Assembly: GCF_003403035.1 (NCBI RefSeq)
Contig: NZ_QURN01000014.1
Location: forward strand, 79,291-143,290
DNA: 64,000 nt
Reading direction: 5' to 3'
DNA from: Mesorhizobium denitrificans
GTDB taxonomy: Bacteria; Pseudomonadota; Alphaproteobacteria; Rhizobiales; Rhizobiaceae
The notes under the pieces were generated by a model. That model saw nothing but the letters and a program-made list of their open reading frames with translations, ran no database searches and was not told the DNA's origin. The translations under genes and the position numbers were made by a program. Below are positions 8,621 through 21,402 of the stretch, piece after piece (the first letter of the stretch is position 1; every line of letters starts with the position of its first letter).

Positions 8621-10402
8621 TTAGTCGAGCATCATGATGGCGGTCGGCGCATCTTCATTACGCTCGGCCAACTCTTCGAACTCGATGATATTGTCGATTT
8701 CAGTGCCCATCGAAATGTTGGTCACGCGCTCAAGGATGAATTCGAGCACGACCGGAACCTGATGCTCCTTCACGAGCCGCCTGGCTTCTTCAAACGCGGA
8801 CTGGAACTCTTCCGGCTTGCGCACGCGCAACGCCTTGCAGCCCATTGCCTCCGCGACTGCAACGTGATCGACGCCATAGCCAGCTTCTGCGCCCTCGCCC
8901 ACGTTGATGTTTTCAAAGGCGAGATCAACCTGAAAATCCATGTTGAACCCGCGCTGCGACTGACGGATCAGACCGAGATAAGCGTTGTTCACGAGCACAT
9001 GGATATATGGCAGCTTGTGCTGCGCACCGACGGCAAGTTCCTCGATCATAAACTGAAAATCATAGTCACCGGACAGCGCGACGATCTCGGCTTCAGGCCG
9101 TGCAGCGCGAACGCCAAGTGCTGCAGGAAGCGTCCATCCGAGCGGTCCCGCCTGCCCGCAATTGATCCAGTTGCGCGCCTTATAAACATGGAGGAACTGC
9201 GCCCCGGCAATCTGGCTAAGGCCGATGGTCGTGACATAGGTCGTGTCGCGCCCGAACGCCTTGTTCATTTCCTCGTAGACGCGCTGCGGCTTAAGCGGAA
9301 CGTTCTCAAAATGCGTCTTGCGCTTGAGTGCCTTCTTGCGCTGTTGGCATTCGCCAACCCAATCCCGCCAGGCGCGAAGCTTGCCTGATGAGCGCCATTC
9401 AGTTGCGACGTCGAGCAGCATTTTCAAGGCCGCACCAGCATCGGAAACGACACCCAGATCCGGAGCGAACACGCGCCCGATCTGCGTCGGCTCAATGTCG
9501 ATGTGAACGAACTTCCGGCCTTGCGTATATGTTTCGACAGAGCCGGTGTGCCGGTTTGCCCAGCGATTGCCGATGCCAAGAACGAAGTCCGAGGCCAGCA
9601 TGTTGGCGTTTCCATAGCGCTGCGAGGTTTGCAGGCCGCACATGCCAGCCATCAACGGGTGGTCGTCGGGAATCGTACCCCAGCCCATGAGCGTTGGAAT
9701 GACCGGCACACCAACGATCTCGGCAAATTCGGTCAAAAGATCCTGCGCATCCGCATTGATGATGCCGCCGCCAGCGACGATGAGCGGCCGCTCCGACTCG
9801 TTTAGAAGTGTAAGAACCTTTTCCGCCTGCGCTCGGCTCATGGCTGGTTTCGCCAGCGGCATGGGCTCGTATGCGTCGATGTCGAACTCGATTTCCGCCA
9901 TCTGCACGTCTATTGGCATGTCGATCAGAACCGGCCCCGGCCTGCCTGAACGCATGAGATAAAACGCCTTCTGGAACGCCATCGGCACCAGATATGGCTC
10001 CATGACCGTGACAGCCCATTTCGTGACGGGGGCGGCAATCGCCGCGATGTCCACCGCCTGAAAATCTTCCTTGTTGAGCCGGGCGCGCGGCGCCTGCCCT
10101 GTAACGCAGAGAATCGGTATCGAGTCTGCCGAAGCGGAATAAAGGCCGGTTATCATATCCGTGCCTGCCGGACCGGATGTGCCAATGCACAGGCCGATAT
10201 TGCCCGCCGCAGCGCGCGTATATCCCTCAGCCATATGCGAAGCACCCTCAACATGACGGGCGAGGACATGGCGGATGGAACCGCGCGCCTTGAGCGCGGA
10301 ATAAAATGGGTTGATCGCCGCGCCTGGTACGCCGAAAGCGCAATTCACGCCTTCTTTTTCCAAAACCAGAACGGCTGCATCGACTGCCCGCATACGTGCC
10401 AT
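8621..10402 (-). CDS. gcl: Glyoxylate carboligase (tartronate-semialdehyde synthase)
   Basis: Thiamine-diphosphate and FAD-dependent enzyme of 593 residues condensing two glyoxylates to tartronate semialdehyde and CO2. I start it at 10402 ([20 protein letters not shown]) because GGAGGAGGAAG lies immediately upstream and the family begins there; an open frame extends 20 codons further. The PYR domain has [15 protein letters not shown], with Val where most ThDP enzymes have the catalytic Glu, the recognised Gcl peculiarity. The ThDP motif [29 protein letters not shown] is present in the C-terminal domain. It heads the gcl-hyi-glxR operon and is divergent from the malic enzyme gene, sharing a 203-bp promoter region. 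Confidence 0.95.
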   Translation of the reverse strand: MARMRAVDAAVLVLEKEGVNCAFGVPGAAINPFYSALKARGSIRHVLARHVEGASHMAEGYTRAAAGNIGLCIGTSGPAGTDMITGLYSASADSIPILCVTGQAPRARLNKEDFQAVDIAAIAAPVTKWAVTVMEPYLVPMAFQKAFYLMRSGRPGPVLIDMPIDVQMAEIEFDIDAYEPMPLAKPAMSRAQAEKVLTLLNESERPLIVAGGGIINADAQDLLTEFAEIVGVPVIPTLMGWGTIPDDHPLMAGMCGLQTSQRYGNANMLASDFVLGIGNRWANRHTGSVETYTQGRKFVHIDIEPTQIGRVFAPDLGVVSDAGAALKMLLDVATEWRSSGKLRAWRDWVGECQQRKKALKRKTHFENVPLKPQRVYEEMNKAFGRDTTYVTTIGLSQIAGAQFLHVYKARNWINCGQAGPLGWTLPAALGVRAARPEAEIVALSGDYDFQFMIEELAVGAQHKLPYIHVLVNNAYLGLIRQSQRGFNMDFQVDLAFENINVGEGAEAGYGVDHVAVAEAMGCKALRVRKPEEFQSAFEEARRLVKEHQVPVVLEFILERVTNISMGTEIDNIIEFEELAERNEDAPTAIMMLD

Positions 10403-10605
10403 GACTTCCTCCTCCGGCGCAATTTGGGGATCGTTGAAAGCCTCTCGCAATGTGATCATCACGACAATCAGGGCAAATGCTGTTTCATTTTCAAGAAATT
10501 CTTGGCAATCGAAGCGCCCTGCGCATGACCTATTTGTGTAGTTTGGGGTTGCGGCAACGGCGCTTTCTTGCTCTTTCGTTGCGCGGAAGGTGTGGAGGGA
10601 AAATC

Positions 10606-12927
10606 ATGTCCGGCGAGATCAAGCAAAAGCGCAGTGATCTGGAAGAAGCTGCTCTTTTCTTTCACAAATATCCTATTCCCGGAAAGCTGGAGATACAGGC
10701 GACAAAGCCGCTTGGAAACCAGCGTGACCTTGCCCTCGCCTACTCGCCCGGTGTCGCCGCCCCATGCCTGGAAATCCATGACAATCCCGCGCTCGCGGCC
10801 GAATACACGGCACGCGCAAATCTCGTAGGCGTAGTTTCCAACGGATCGGCAGTGCTGGGTCTGGGAAATATCGGACCACTCGCTTCCAAGCCGGTGATGG
10901 AAGGTAAAGCGGTTCTTTTCAAAAAATTTGCTGGCATCGATGTATTCGACATCGAAATCGACGCGCCAGAAATCGACACGATGGTCGGCACCGTCGCTGC
11001 GCTGGAGCCGACCTTCGGTGGCATCAACCTTGAAGACATCAAGGCCCCGGAATGTTTCGAGGTGGAAGAACAGCTGAAGGCACGGATGAAAATTCCGGTT
11101 TTCCACGACGATCAGCACGGAACCGCGATTATTGTTGCCGCCGCTGTGACGAACGCGCTGGAGCTTTCGGGCAAGGATTTGGCCAAGGTCAAGATCGTTA
11201 GTTCGGGCGCAGGTGCAGCGGCACTCGCTTGCCTCAACCTTCTTGTCTCGCTCGGCGCGAGCATTGAAAACATCTGGGTCACAGACCGCTTCGGCGTAGC
11301 TTACAAGGGCCGCGCCGAGGAGATGGACCGCTGGAAAGATCCTTATGTGAAGGATACGGACAAGCGCACGCTTGCAGACGTCATCGAAGGCGCTGACGTT
11401 TTTCTCGGCCTTTCGGCGGCCGGTGTTTTGAAGCCGGAATTGCTGGCAGGCATGGCGAAGCATCCGCTGATTTTGGCGCTGGCCAACCCCACGCCGGAAA
11501 TCATGCCCGAAGAAGCGCGGGCCGCACGGCCCGATGCGATGATCTGTACAGGCCGTTCGGATTTTCCGAATCAAGTCAACAATGTGCTATGCTTCCCCTA
11601 CATTTTCCGCGGCGCGCTGGACTGCGGCGCAAGCGCGATTAATGAGGAGATGAAGCTGGCGGCAGTGCGTGCAATCGCCGGGCTGGCGCGCGAAGAGCCT
11701 TCCGATGTCGCCGCGCGCGCCTACTCCGGCGAAACGCCGACATTCGGGCCAACCTATCTCATACCCTCGCCCTTCGATCCGCGATTGATCCTGCGCATCG
11801 CGCCAGCTGTCGCCAAGGCTGCGGCAGACTCTGGCGTAGCGACGCGCCCGATTGCCGACATGGAAGCCTATGTGGATCGGCTCACGCGCTTTGTGTTCCG
11901 CTCCGGCCTCATCATGAAGCCGATCTTCTCGAAGGCAAAAGCCGCAGCTTCAAAACGCGTGATCTATGCCAATGGCGAGGACGAGCGTGTGCTGCGTGCT
12001 GCGCAAGTGGTTATCGAGGAAGGCATTGCCCAGCCGATCCTTATCGGGCGCCCGCATGTCATCGAGATTCGCAGCAAACGTTACGGCCTGCGCATAAAGG
12101 CTGGTACGGATTTCGAGTTGATCAACCCGGAAGACGATCCGCGCTATCGGCACTATGTTGACGAACTGGTGGAAATAGCTGGCCATCGCGGCATTACGCC
12201 GGAAGGTGCGCGCACGATGGTTCGCACCGACAATACGGTGATTGCAGCGCTCGCACTAAGGCGCGGCGATGCTGATGCCATGATCGGCGGGCTGGAAGGC
12301 CGGTTCGAGCGGCATTTGCGCAATGTGCGGCTGATTATCGGAACCCGGCCGGGTGTACGCGACAAGGATCTGTCGGCGCTCTCGATGCTTATTTCGCAGC
12401 GCGGCGTGACCTTTTTCACGGACACTTACGTGACGGTCGATCCGTCAGCGCAAGAAATTGCGGAAATGACGGTGCTGGCCGCTGAGGAAATCCGGCGATT
12501 CGGCATACACCCCAAGGCTGCCCTGCTCTCGCATTCGGACTTCGGCTCCCGCGATTCGCCAAGTGCGCTGAAAATGCGTGAGGCAGCAGAGATACTGAAA
12601 CGTCTCGCGCCCGATCTTGATTGCGACGGTGAAATGCACGGCGACTCGGCGCTTTCGGAAGCACAGCGCCAACGCGTCTATCCGCATTCCAAACTTAAAG
12701 GAGAGGCGAACCTACTGGTCTTTCCGAATCTGGATTCGGCAAACATCACGCTATCAACGGCAAAGCAGATGATGGACGCACTCCACGTGGGACCGATCCT
12801 GCTCGGCACGAAAAAGCCAGCCCACATTCTCACACCGTCCGTAACGTCGCGCGGCATCGTGAACATGAGCGCGCTGGCCGTGACGGAAGCTTCTCAACAA
12901 GCGAAAGCGGTGCTGCCCGAAGCTTGA
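10606..12927 (+). CDS. maeB: NADP-dependent malic enzyme with C-terminal phosphotransacetylase-like domain
   Basis: Oxidative decarboxylation of malate to pyruvate; 773 residues, a two-module enzyme known in rhizobia (Tme/Dme). The start [20 protein letters not shown] at 10606 follows GGAGGG; the frame is open 43 codons upstream but lacks support. The N-terminal malic-enzyme half contains [34 protein letters not shown] (metal ligands) and a nucleotide motif in [18 protein letters not shown]. Residues ~440-760 resemble phosphate acetyltransferase but are usually regulatory (acetyl-CoA responsive) rather than catalytic. Whether NAD or NADP is preferred cannot be read with certainty. It is divergent from gcl. 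Confidence 0.93.
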   Translation: MSGEIKQKRSDLEEAALFFHKYPIPGKLEIQATKPLGNQRDLALAYSPGVAAPCLEIHDNPALAAEYTARANLVGVVSNGSAVLGLGNIGPLASKPVMEGKAVLFKKFAGIDVFDIEIDAPEIDTMVGTVAALEPTFGGINLEDIKAPECFEVEEQLKARMKIPVFHDDQHGTAIIVAAAVTNALELSGKDLAKVKIVSSGAGAAALACLNLLVSLGASIENIWVTDRFGVAYKGRAEEMDRWKDPYVKDTDKRTLADVIEGADVFLGLSAAGVLKPELLAGMAKHPLILALANPTPEIMPEEARAARPDAMICTGRSDFPNQVNNVLCFPYIFRGALDCGASAINEEMKLAAVRAIAGLAREEPSDVAARAYSGETPTFGPTYLIPSPFDPRLILRIAPAVAKAAADSGVATRPIADMEAYVDRLTRFVFRSGLIMKPIFSKAKAAASKRVIYANGEDERVLRAAQVVIEEGIAQPILIGRPHVIEIRSKRYGLRIKAGTDFELINPEDDPRYRHYVDELVEIAGHRGITPEGARTMVRTDNTVIAALALRRGDADAMIGGLEGRFERHLRNVRLIIGTRPGVRDKDLSALSMLISQRGVTFFTDTYVTVDPSAQEIAEMTVLAAEEIRRFGIHPKAALLSHSDFGSRDSPSALKMREAAEILKRLAPDLDCDGEMHGDSALSEAQRQRVYPHSKLKGEANLLVFPNLDSANITLSTAKQMMDALHVGPILLGTKKPAHILTPSVTSRGIVNMSALAVTEASQQAKAVLPEA

Positions 12928-12932
12928 TTAAA

Positions 12933-12956
12933 CGCGCAAGTCTCAGGGCTTGCGCG
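12933..12956. terminator. Hairpin between convergent maeB and gltX
   Basis: CGCGCAAG and CTTGCGCG form an 8-bp perfect stem around TCTCAGGG. It begins 5 bases after the maeB stop and includes the last codons of gltX, so it could end transcripts from the left. There is no strong T-tract on either side. Confidence 0.5.
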
Positions 12957-14316
12957 CAAGCATGGCGTCGCGGCCAATCAACGGCAACAAATCAGCCAGT
13001 TCCGGCCCGGAGTCGCGCCCGGTTATCGCAAGGCGAAGCGGCGTGAAAAGCTGCTTTCCTTTGCGCCCGGTTGCCTCGCGCACTGCCGCAGTCCAAGTTT
13101 TCCATGTCGTGCGGTCCCACGGTTCCTCGGGCAGCACATTGAATGCGGCGCGCACAAAATCGAGATCGTCTTCGCCGAACAACACGGGTTCGTGCGGCCC
13201 CTCGCGAACGATGCGCCACCAGCCAGCGGCATCCTGCAACCGATCAAGGTTTCCGCGAACGACATTCCAGAACTCTTCCGCGCGCTCGCCGGAAACGCCA
13301 TGCGCACCGAGCCTATCTTGCGCATCGCGGAAATCCATCTGATGAAGGATGGTGCGATTGAGCGTCACCAACTCATCAGGATCGAACTTCGCAGCCGATT
13401 TGGAGACGGTCTTGGGGTCGAAATGCTCCGAAAGCTCAAGCATGTTGTGGCAAGCGATGACATTTTCGGACGTGCCGTGCAGCACAGCGAGCGACGCGAT
13501 GGACATCGGCTCAACGCCGTCCTCGCGCAATCCGCCGAGCGACAGCGCGCCGCTGCGCTTGGAAAGTCCCTCACCGGAAGCCGTAGTGAGAAGGTTGTGG
13601 TGGCCGAATGTCGGAGGCTCTGCGCCCAGCGCCTTGAATATCTCGATCTGAACGCCGGTGTTCGTCACATGGTCATCGCCACGAATGACGTGGGTAATGC
13701 CGAGATCGACATCGTCCACAACTGACGGCAGGGTGTAGAGATAGGTTCCGTCCTCGCGCACCAGCACGGGATCGGAAAGCGAGGCCAGATCGACCGTCTG
13801 CTTGCCGCGAATGATGTCGTTCCACGTAACCTTCGTTGAGCGAGGCTCAAGCGGATCAGACACAAAGTTCGGAAGCAGGAAGCGCCAATGCGGCTTGCGG
13901 CCCTCAGCCTCATATTCGGCCTTTTCCTGCTCGGTCAACGCAAGCGCCTCGCGACCGTAGACCGGTGGCATCTTGCGCGTGCGGCGAATCTTTCGGCGAA
14001 GCTCCAGCTCCTCCTCCGTTTCATAGCACGGATAGAGCAACCCCTTGGCCTTCAGCGTCTCGACCGCCTGATCGTAAACGTCGAAGCGCTGAGACTGATA
14101 CTTCACATGATCGGGGAAGATTCCGAGCCAGTGAAGATCATAAAGCGTGGCGTCAGCATATTCCTGCCGCGAGCGCTCAACGTCCGTATCATCGAAGCGC
14201 AGCACGAATTGTCCGCCGTTCTGCATGGCATAAAGCCAGTTGAACAAAGCAGTGCGCGCATTGCCAATGTGTATGTAGCCCGTCGGTGACGGTGCAAATC
14301 GAACAATAACAGTCAT
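12943..14316 (-). CDS. gltX: Glutamyl-tRNA synthetase
   Basis: Class I aminoacyl-tRNA synthetase of 457 residues charging tRNA with glutamate. The HIGH-type motif is [17 protein letters not shown] near residue 10, and the KMSKS-type motif is [14 protein letters not shown] around residue 240. The ATP and glutamate pocket is in [15 protein letters not shown]. Alphaproteobacteria often carry two gltX paralogues and many lack GlnRS, so one copy may be non-discriminating with GatCAB correcting the product. Which paralogue this is cannot be told here. It is monocistronic-looking, convergent with maeB. Confidence 0.94.
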   Translation of the reverse strand: MTVIVRFAPSPTGYIHIGNARTALFNWLYAMQNGGQFVLRFDDTDVERSRQEYADATLYDLHWLGIFPDHVKYQSQRFDVYDQAVETLKAKGLLYPCYETEEELELRRKIRRTRKMPPVYGREALALTEQEKAEYEAEGRKPHWRFLLPNFVSDPLEPRSTKVTWNDIIRGKQTVDLASLSDPVLVREDGTYLYTLPSVVDDVDLGITHVIRGDDHVTNTGVQIEIFKALGAEPPTFGHHNLLTTASGEGLSKRSGALSLGGLREDGVEPMSIASLAVLHGTSENVIACHNMLELSEHFDPKTVSKSAAKFDPDELVTLNRTILHQMDFRDAQDRLGAHGVSGERAEEFWNVVRGNLDRLQDAAGWWRIVREGPHEPVLFGEDDLDFVRAAFNVLPEEPWDRTTWKTWTAAVREATGRKGKQLFTPLRLAITGRDSGPELADLLPLIGRDAMLARKP

Positions 14317-14370
14317 GGCGTTCGACTAATTCAACACAATCGTCATTGCAAGCAGACGACCGAAATCCGA

Positions 14371-15585
14371 TTAACAAGCGTTTCGGGCCCGCGCCGTTTT
14401 GGCAACATACCAAAAGACAAGCGAGGCAAAAACGCAGTAGAGGCCCATCGCGATCAACTGGCCGGGATAAGACACGCCGATGTCGATCAAATAACCCGTG
14501 AGTCCCGGCCCTGCCGCCGAGGCGAAAACCGCCGCCGAAATACCCAGCGCGCGGATCGAACCAAGGTGTTTCAGCCCATAAAGTTCGGGCCATACGGCAC
14601 CAAACAGTGTCGTGGAAAGTCCCGCAGACATGCCGACCAGCACCATGAAAGCAAACGGCGCCCAAGGCGCGGCGACGAATCCAAGCATTGCGGCGGCCAT
14701 TCCGAGCGGAAGCAACACGAAAGGAAGCAGCGCCAGACCGGAAAACCGGTCGATCAACTGGCCGGACAGCAGCGTAAAAATGCTGTTGACGAATGCCCAG
14801 ACGACGAACGCCGATGCGAAAATGCCCGGCGTCCATCCGCGCAGTTCAGACAGATAGACCTGATGGAAGAAAACCACCGTTACGATGAAGCCCGGCGCCA
14901 TAAAGCCGAGCATGAAGAGATAAAACAGCGGATCGCGCAAAACTTCCGAGCGCGACCAGTCGCGCGCATCGACCACACGCGGATTGACCTCACCACTGCC
15001 CGGTTGCCGCTCTACAGATACAAGCGCCAACACCGCAGGTAGCGCAAACAGAGCCACGAGCGCGGCGTAAAACAGCCAACCGCCGCGCCAGCCAAGCCAA
15101 CCGGCGAGCACCGCAAAACTGCTGATCAGCACCGCTTCACCCGCATTGTGACCAAGTATCACCAAAGAAAGCGCTTTGCCGCGCTGCGCCGAAAACCAGC
15201 GCGCGGTCGCCGTATAGGCAAGGTGCGGGGACATGCCCTGCCCGAACAATCGCAGCAGATATACCGTAAGCACCAGCAGCAGGACGTGATGCGACAGCGC
15301 CATCAAAGTCGCCGCCAGCGCCAGCATCGGCAGCACGAACAACGCCACCTTTCGCGCCGGATATCGATCGACGATCTGGCCGAGATAAGGCAGCGTCAAC
15401 GCGCTGCAAAGAGTGCCGATCATGTAGACCAGCCCCCACTGACCGTTTGAGAGCCCGTATTCAGCGCGCAAATAGCCGGCCGAGCCGCCCATGAACGAAG
15501 TCTGACCGACCGTGGAAAAGAAGGTGAGCAGAAACCCACCGGCGATCCAGCGGAAATTCGATTTCAGAAAGGTCAGAAACGGCAT
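14371..15585 (-). CDS. MFS transporter
   Basis: Major facilitator superfamily permease of 404 residues with about 12 hydrophobic segments, inner membrane. The loop after helix 2 reads LGQIVDRYPARKVAL, matching MFS motif A (GxxxDRxGRK-like). The N-terminus carries a basic/hydrophobic start (MPFLTFLKSNFRWIAGGFLLTFF). It resembles monocarboxylate-type or general permeases, but no residue pattern fixes the substrate. The start ATG at 15585 fits the family. It is flanked by gltX and nadE on the same strand with gaps of about 55 bases, so no functional partner is evident. Confidence 0.85.
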   Translation of the reverse strand: MPFLTFLKSNFRWIAGGFLLTFFSTVGQTSFMGGSAGYLRAEYGLSNGQWGLVYMIGTLCSALTLPYLGQIVDRYPARKVALFVLPMLALAATLMALSHHVLLLVLTVYLLRLFGQGMSPHLAYTATARWFSAQRGKALSLVILGHNAGEAVLISSFAVLAGWLGWRGGWLFYAALVALFALPAVLALVSVERQPGSGEVNPRVVDARDWSRSEVLRDPLFYLFMLGFMAPGFIVTVVFFHQVYLSELRGWTPGIFASAFVVWAFVNSIFTLLSGQLIDRFSGLALLPFVLLPLGMAAAMLGFVAAPWAPFAFMVLVGMSAGLSTTLFGAVWPELYGLKHLGSIRALGISAAVFASAAGPGLTGYLIDIGVSYPGQLIAMGLYCVFASLVFWYVAKTARARNAC

Positions 15586-15640
15586 GGATAAAGCCGGTCA
15601 GGAAAGAGGCAAGGTCCGGTTCAGCAGGAAATATAATAAG

Positions 15641-17317
15641 TTATACTCGATCCCTAAACCTGTTTGTAATCGGATAGCGCCGGTCACGTCCAAAATTCTT
15701 TTTGGTGATTTTCACGCCCGGCGCAGCCTGCCTGCGCTTGTACTCCGCGATATAAAGCAGATGCTCAACGCGCTCGACGGTTGCTCTGTCGAAGCCCTGC
15801 TTGACGATATCGTCAACACCCAACTCGCCTTCAACCAGACCTTCGAGAATAGCGTCCAGCACCGGATATGGTGGCAGCGAATCCTGATCGGTCTGGTTCG
15901 GGCGGAGTTCCGCAGACGGTGCCTTGTCTATGATGTTGTGCGGTATCACCTCGCCCGAAGGGCCGAAGGCTCCGGGCGGCACATGATCATTGCGCCAGCT
16001 CGACAGCGCGTAGACCTGCATCTTGTAAAGGTCTTTGATGGGATTGAAGCCACCATTCATGTCGCCATAGAGCGTGGCGTAGCCCACTGACATTTCCGAT
16101 TTGTTGCCGGTCGTGACAACCATTGAACCGAACTTGTTGGAAACCGCCATCAGGATCGTTCCGCGCGCGCGGCTCTGGAGGTTTTCTTCGGTGATGCCTT
16201 CCTTGGTGCCCTCGAACAACGGCCCAAGCGCTTCAAGAAAGCCCCCTACCGGCTTGAAAATAGGCACAACATCATATGCACAGCCCAATGCGCGAGCGCA
16301 GTCCTCAGCATCCTTGAGCGAGTCCTTCGACGTGTAATGATAGGGCATCATGATGCAGCGAACGCGCTCCTCGCCCAAGGCATCCACGGCAAGCGCGGCG
16401 CAAATCGCCGAGTCGATGCCGCCGGAAAGACCCAGCACCACATCCTTGAAACCGTTCTTGTTCACATAGTCGCGCAGGCCGAGCATGCAGGCGCGATAAT
16501 CTGCCTCCTCGCGCTCGGGCAGCTTTGACATCGGCCCTTCTTCACAGACCCATGTTTCACCCACGCGCTTCCAGGTGGTGACGGCGGTTACATCCTCGAA
16601 CTGGCTCATCTGAAACGCGAGGGATTTGTCCGCATTGATGGCAAAGGACGCGCCATCGAAAACGAGATCGTCCTGCCCACCAAGCTGGTTGGCGTACAGC
16701 ATGGGCAGGCCCGTCTCGATGACTTGTTTGATGACGATCTGATGGCGGACATCGATCTTCGCGCGATAATAGGGCGAGCCGTTGGGTACGAGCAGGATTT
16801 CCGCGCCGCTTTCAGCGAGCGTTTCGCACACGTCCTGATCGCCCCAAATGTCTTCGCAAATGGGAATGCCCAGCCTGACGCCGCGAAAATTGACCGGCCC
16901 CGGCATATCCGGCCCCGGCTGGAAAACGCGCTTTTCATCAAACTCGCCATAGTTCGGCAGGTCGATCTTGTAACGCTCGGCGATGATCTTGCCGCCATCA
17001 GCAACGATAACGGAGTTGTGCCGCCCGCTTTTGCGTTGCAGCGGCGTGCCGATAATAACCCCGGGGCCACCATCCGCCGTGTCGGCGGCAATCTCTTTGG
17101 CGGCCTTTTCGCAGGCTTTCAGGAATGCCGGGCGCACCACCAGATCTTCCGGCGGGTAGCCAGCCAGAAAGAGCTCGGTGTACAGCACGAGGTCAGCGCC
17201 GTGACGCGCAGCTTCAGCGCGTGCCTCCCGTGCTTTGGCGAGATTGCCTTTAATGTCGCCTACGGTCGGGTTGAGCTGGGCAACGGCAATGCGAAGAACA
17301 TCGAGCTTCTTTGTCAT
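15641..17317 (-). CDS. nadE: Glutamine-dependent NAD+ synthetase
   Basis: Final step of NAD synthesis: amidates nicotinic acid adenine dinucleotide using ammonia released from glutamine. 558 residues from MTKKLDVLRIAVAQLNPTVGD at 17317; the open frame upstream is not conserved-looking. Residues ~5-260 form the nitrilase-type glutaminase with Glu (YTELFLAGYPPED), Lys (KIDLPNYGEFDE) and Cys (GIPICEDIWG). Residues ~280-558 form the synthetase domain with the PP-loop VLGLSGGIDSAICAAL. Fusion of both domains is the usual bacterial glutamine-using form. It is divergent from purL across 172 bases. Confidence 0.95.
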   Translation of the reverse strand: MTKKLDVLRIAVAQLNPTVGDIKGNLAKAREARAEAARHGADLVLYTELFLAGYPPEDLVVRPAFLKACEKAAKEIAADTADGGPGVIIGTPLQRKSGRHNSVIVADGGKIIAERYKIDLPNYGEFDEKRVFQPGPDMPGPVNFRGVRLGIPICEDIWGDQDVCETLAESGAEILLVPNGSPYYRAKIDVRHQIVIKQVIETGLPMLYANQLGGQDDLVFDGASFAINADKSLAFQMSQFEDVTAVTTWKRVGETWVCEEGPMSKLPEREEADYRACMLGLRDYVNKNGFKDVVLGLSGGIDSAICAALAVDALGEERVRCIMMPYHYTSKDSLKDAEDCARALGCAYDVVPIFKPVGGFLEALGPLFEGTKEGITEENLQSRARGTILMAVSNKFGSMVVTTGNKSEMSVGYATLYGDMNGGFNPIKDLYKMQVYALSSWRNDHVPPGAFGPSGEVIPHNIIDKAPSAELRPNQTDQDSLPPYPVLDAILEGLVEGELGVDDIVKQGFDRATVERVEHLLYIAEYKRRQAAPGVKITKKNFGRDRRYPITNRFRDRV

Positions 17318-17489
17318 GCCCAGCGGTTTAGCCGCTGAATAAATTGCCCGCAATGGTCGCAAAGCATCGTCTGCGTATACCAAAAGGAATGAACCGCAAT
17401 TCACCGGATTTTTTTCGTCTTGCCTGTGTATCCCGGCGACGCCATGCGCTATGAGCCGTCCAACTGTTGCAACGGATTCCTTGTAGGCG

Positions 17490-19697
<2,208 letters not shown>

Positions 19698-19715
19698 GCG
19701 AGACAGGCATACGCA

Positions 19716-19949
19716 ATGGCAATGGACGCACGCGATATCGAACGCCTCATCAAAGAAGGCATCCCAGACGCGGTTGTAACGATCCGCGATCTGGCGGGCG
19801 ATGGGGACCACTACGCTGCCGAGGTTGTGGCGGAAAGCTTTCGCGGCAAGAGTCGCGTGCAGCAGCACCAGATGGTCTACAAGGCGCTGCAGGGCAATAT
19901 GGGCGGCGTGCTTCACGCACTGGCTTTGCAGACAAGCGCTCCAGAGTAA
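19716..19949 (+). CDS. bolA: BolA-family protein
   Basis: Small cytoplasmic protein of 77 residues with the BolA fold (class II KH-like), which binds a [2Fe-2S] cluster together with monothiol glutaredoxins and helps iron-sulfur trafficking or iron sensing. The sequence shows IERLIKEGIPDAVVTIRDLAGDGDHYAAEVVAESF followed by the invariant-type RVQQHQMVYKAL. A second in-frame ATG two codons on is also possible. Its usual partner, grxD, lies about 1 kb downstream on the same strand, separated by an opposite-strand gene. It trails purL by 18 bases. Confidence 0.93.
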   Translation: MAMDARDIERLIKEGIPDAVVTIRDLAGDGDHYAAEVVAESFRGKSRVQQHQMVYKALQGNMGGVLHALALQTSAPE

Positions 19950-19990
19950 CGTGGCTATCGGCCGAAGTTGAAGCATCGAGGCTAATTACC

Positions 19991-20005
19991 CCTCATCCGC
20001 CTGCC
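19991..20005. repeat. Fragment of the 6730-6884 palindromic repeat family
   Basis: CCTCATCCGCCTGCC is identical to the complement of the right end of the larger palindrome at 6869-6883. Only this end is recognisable, so it looks like a decayed copy between convergent bolA and the DUF2233 gene. Confidence 0.5.
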
Positions 20006-20024
20006 CGAACGATGAAGTTTGCCT

Positions 20025-20807
20025 CTAACCGCCCCGGCTCTGCACAATCAGCATCGGCCCGGCTGGTTCTTCACCCCCAACCACATAGCGCGCGCCGTCA
20101 TAGAGCGCGGATATTCCGCCATCGAAAAACAGTGCATTTCGGCAGCCAAGTGCATCGCGGAATAAGCGCGCAAAGCGACCAAGACTCACCGGGCCGCGCG
20201 AGATGGCCAACACCACCCTGCCCTTTTCGTCCACGCCCACACCGTTGCGGATATATTTCGACTGTCCGTCAGGTTCGAAGCGGCTGTGTACATCGCCATC
20301 AATAACCACCATCGGACCAGACTGCGTGGCAACGCGCGGGCGAATATCGGCCGCGGCGTAAGCACCTGTTTCCAGCACGCCCGGCTGCCCGTCCTCGTCA
20401 ATGAAGAAAACGCCATTTGGCTTCATAAAGAAATTGCCGTCACCACTATCCGTATTCAACGCCGATAGCTCCTTGCCGTTCTCCACATACAGCCCGACCG
20501 GCGAATAATCGGCATGATACATGCCGGCATTCATCGCCATGACAAAGGGTTTGGGCAGACGGTCAAGATGCTCGTACGGTTTGCCGTCCGAACCCTTCAG
20601 TGCGAGATGAATTGAATAATTGGAGAGATCGACCGCGCAGACGACAAAGGTATCACCTTCAAATTCCCTGTCTGAGCAAAGTGGCGGCAAGCCGGCATCC
20701 ATCATTTTCTCATCAGGCCGCATTTGAGAAGTCCACCAGACCGCGCCGCCCAGAGCCAGCAAAACAAGCACTAAAACCAGCGCAAAACGCTTCCAAATCA
20801 TTTTCAT
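20025..20807 (-). CDS. DUF2233/NAGPA-like phosphodiester glycosidase family protein
   Basis: Predicted secreted or membrane-anchored protein of about 260 residues. An N-terminal hydrophobic segment after MKMIWKRFALVLVLVLLAL acts as signal or anchor; a GTG 7 codons upstream (20828) is an alternative start. The rest matches the phosphodiester glycosidase-like fold, with FVMAMNAGMYHADYSPVGLYVENGKE, NGVFFIDEDGQPGVLET and LFFDGGISALYDGARYVVGG. The activity in bacteria is largely unproven. It lies on the opposite strand between bolA and grxD and has no obvious partner. Confidence 0.75.
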   Translation of the reverse strand: MKMIWKRFALVLVLVLLALGGAVWWTSQMRPDEKMMDAGLPPLCSDREFEGDTFVVCAVDLSNYSIHLALKGSDGKPYEHLDRLPKPFVMAMNAGMYHADYSPVGLYVENGKELSALNTDSGDGNFFMKPNGVFFIDEDGQPGVLETGAYAAADIRPRVATQSGPMVVIDGDVHSRFEPDGQSKYIRNGVGVDEKGRVVLAISRGPVSLGRFARLFRDALGCRNALFFDGGISALYDGARYVVGGEEPAGPMLIVQSRGG

Positions 20808-20946
20808 TTTTTCTGGGCTATTTCTCACAGGCCTGTTACTGGCGCAATGAACGAACTGATCCGCGCTTGTTTAGATCGACTTATAGAGTTATTTGAGCAA
20901 GAAGTTGACGCTCGCGCAATTTGGCGGGCTTGAAGAGGTTTTCACA

Positions 20947-21282
20947 ATGAGCGGCATTAGCGAATACATCGACAGCGAAGTGAAGGGCAACGAAGTGGTG
21001 CTTTTCATGAAGGGAACGCCAGGCTTTCCGCAATGCGGCTTTTCGGGTCAGGTCGTTCAGATTCTGGATTATCTCGGTGTCGACTATAAGGGCATCAATA
21101 TCCTGACCTCCGGCGAGCTTCGCCAAGGGATCAAGGATTATTCGAACTGGCCGACAATTCCCCAGCTTTATGTGAAGGGTGAGTTTGTTGGCGGCTGCGA
21201 TATCGTGCGCGAAATGTTCCAGTCTGGTGAACTCCAGCCATTTCTTGAAGAGAAAGGGATCAGCGTCAAGGGCGCTGCCTGA
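20947..21282 (+). CDS. grxD: Monothiol glutaredoxin, Grx4/GrxD family
   Basis: CGFS-type glutaredoxin of 111 residues that carries or transfers [2Fe-2S] clusters, often as a heterodimer with BolA. I start at [20 protein letters not shown] (20947); the frame is open 18 codons further but the family starts here. The active site is [10 protein letters not shown] with the single Cys, followed by [20 protein letters not shown] (cis-Pro and glutathione-binding GG-D). The neighbouring bolA on the same strand supports an Fe-S role. Hairpins after the stop codon (21353-21376) may end its transcript. Confidence 0.95.
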   Translation: MSGISEYIDSEVKGNEVVLFMKGTPGFPQCGFSGQVVQILDYLGVDYKGINILTSGELRQGIKDYSNWPTIPQLYVKGEFVGGCDIVREMFQSGELQPFLEEKGISVKGAA

Positions 21283-21352
21283 TCTTGTTCGATCGGGCCG
21301 ATGACCGGCCCGCATCGCATTACATCCATCCGCTCTGAGCGGCAGAAATGAC

Positions 21353-21376
21353 AATGCGCCGGCCAACCGGCGCATT
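21353..21376. terminator. Hairpin between grxD and the Bcr/CflA-type transporter gene
   Basis: AATGCGCCGG and CCGGCGCATT form a perfect 10-bp stem around CCAA, 71 bases after the grxD stop. There is no T-run, so it may be a terminator, a processing site or a short repeat. Confidence 0.5.
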
Positions 21377-21402
21377 GGCGTTTGAACCATGAGGATTCGG
21401 TT

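Noticed and set aside
10468..11574. 368-codon minus-strand frame
   Set aside because: Antisense to the malic-enzyme domain and without its own ribosome site or motifs.
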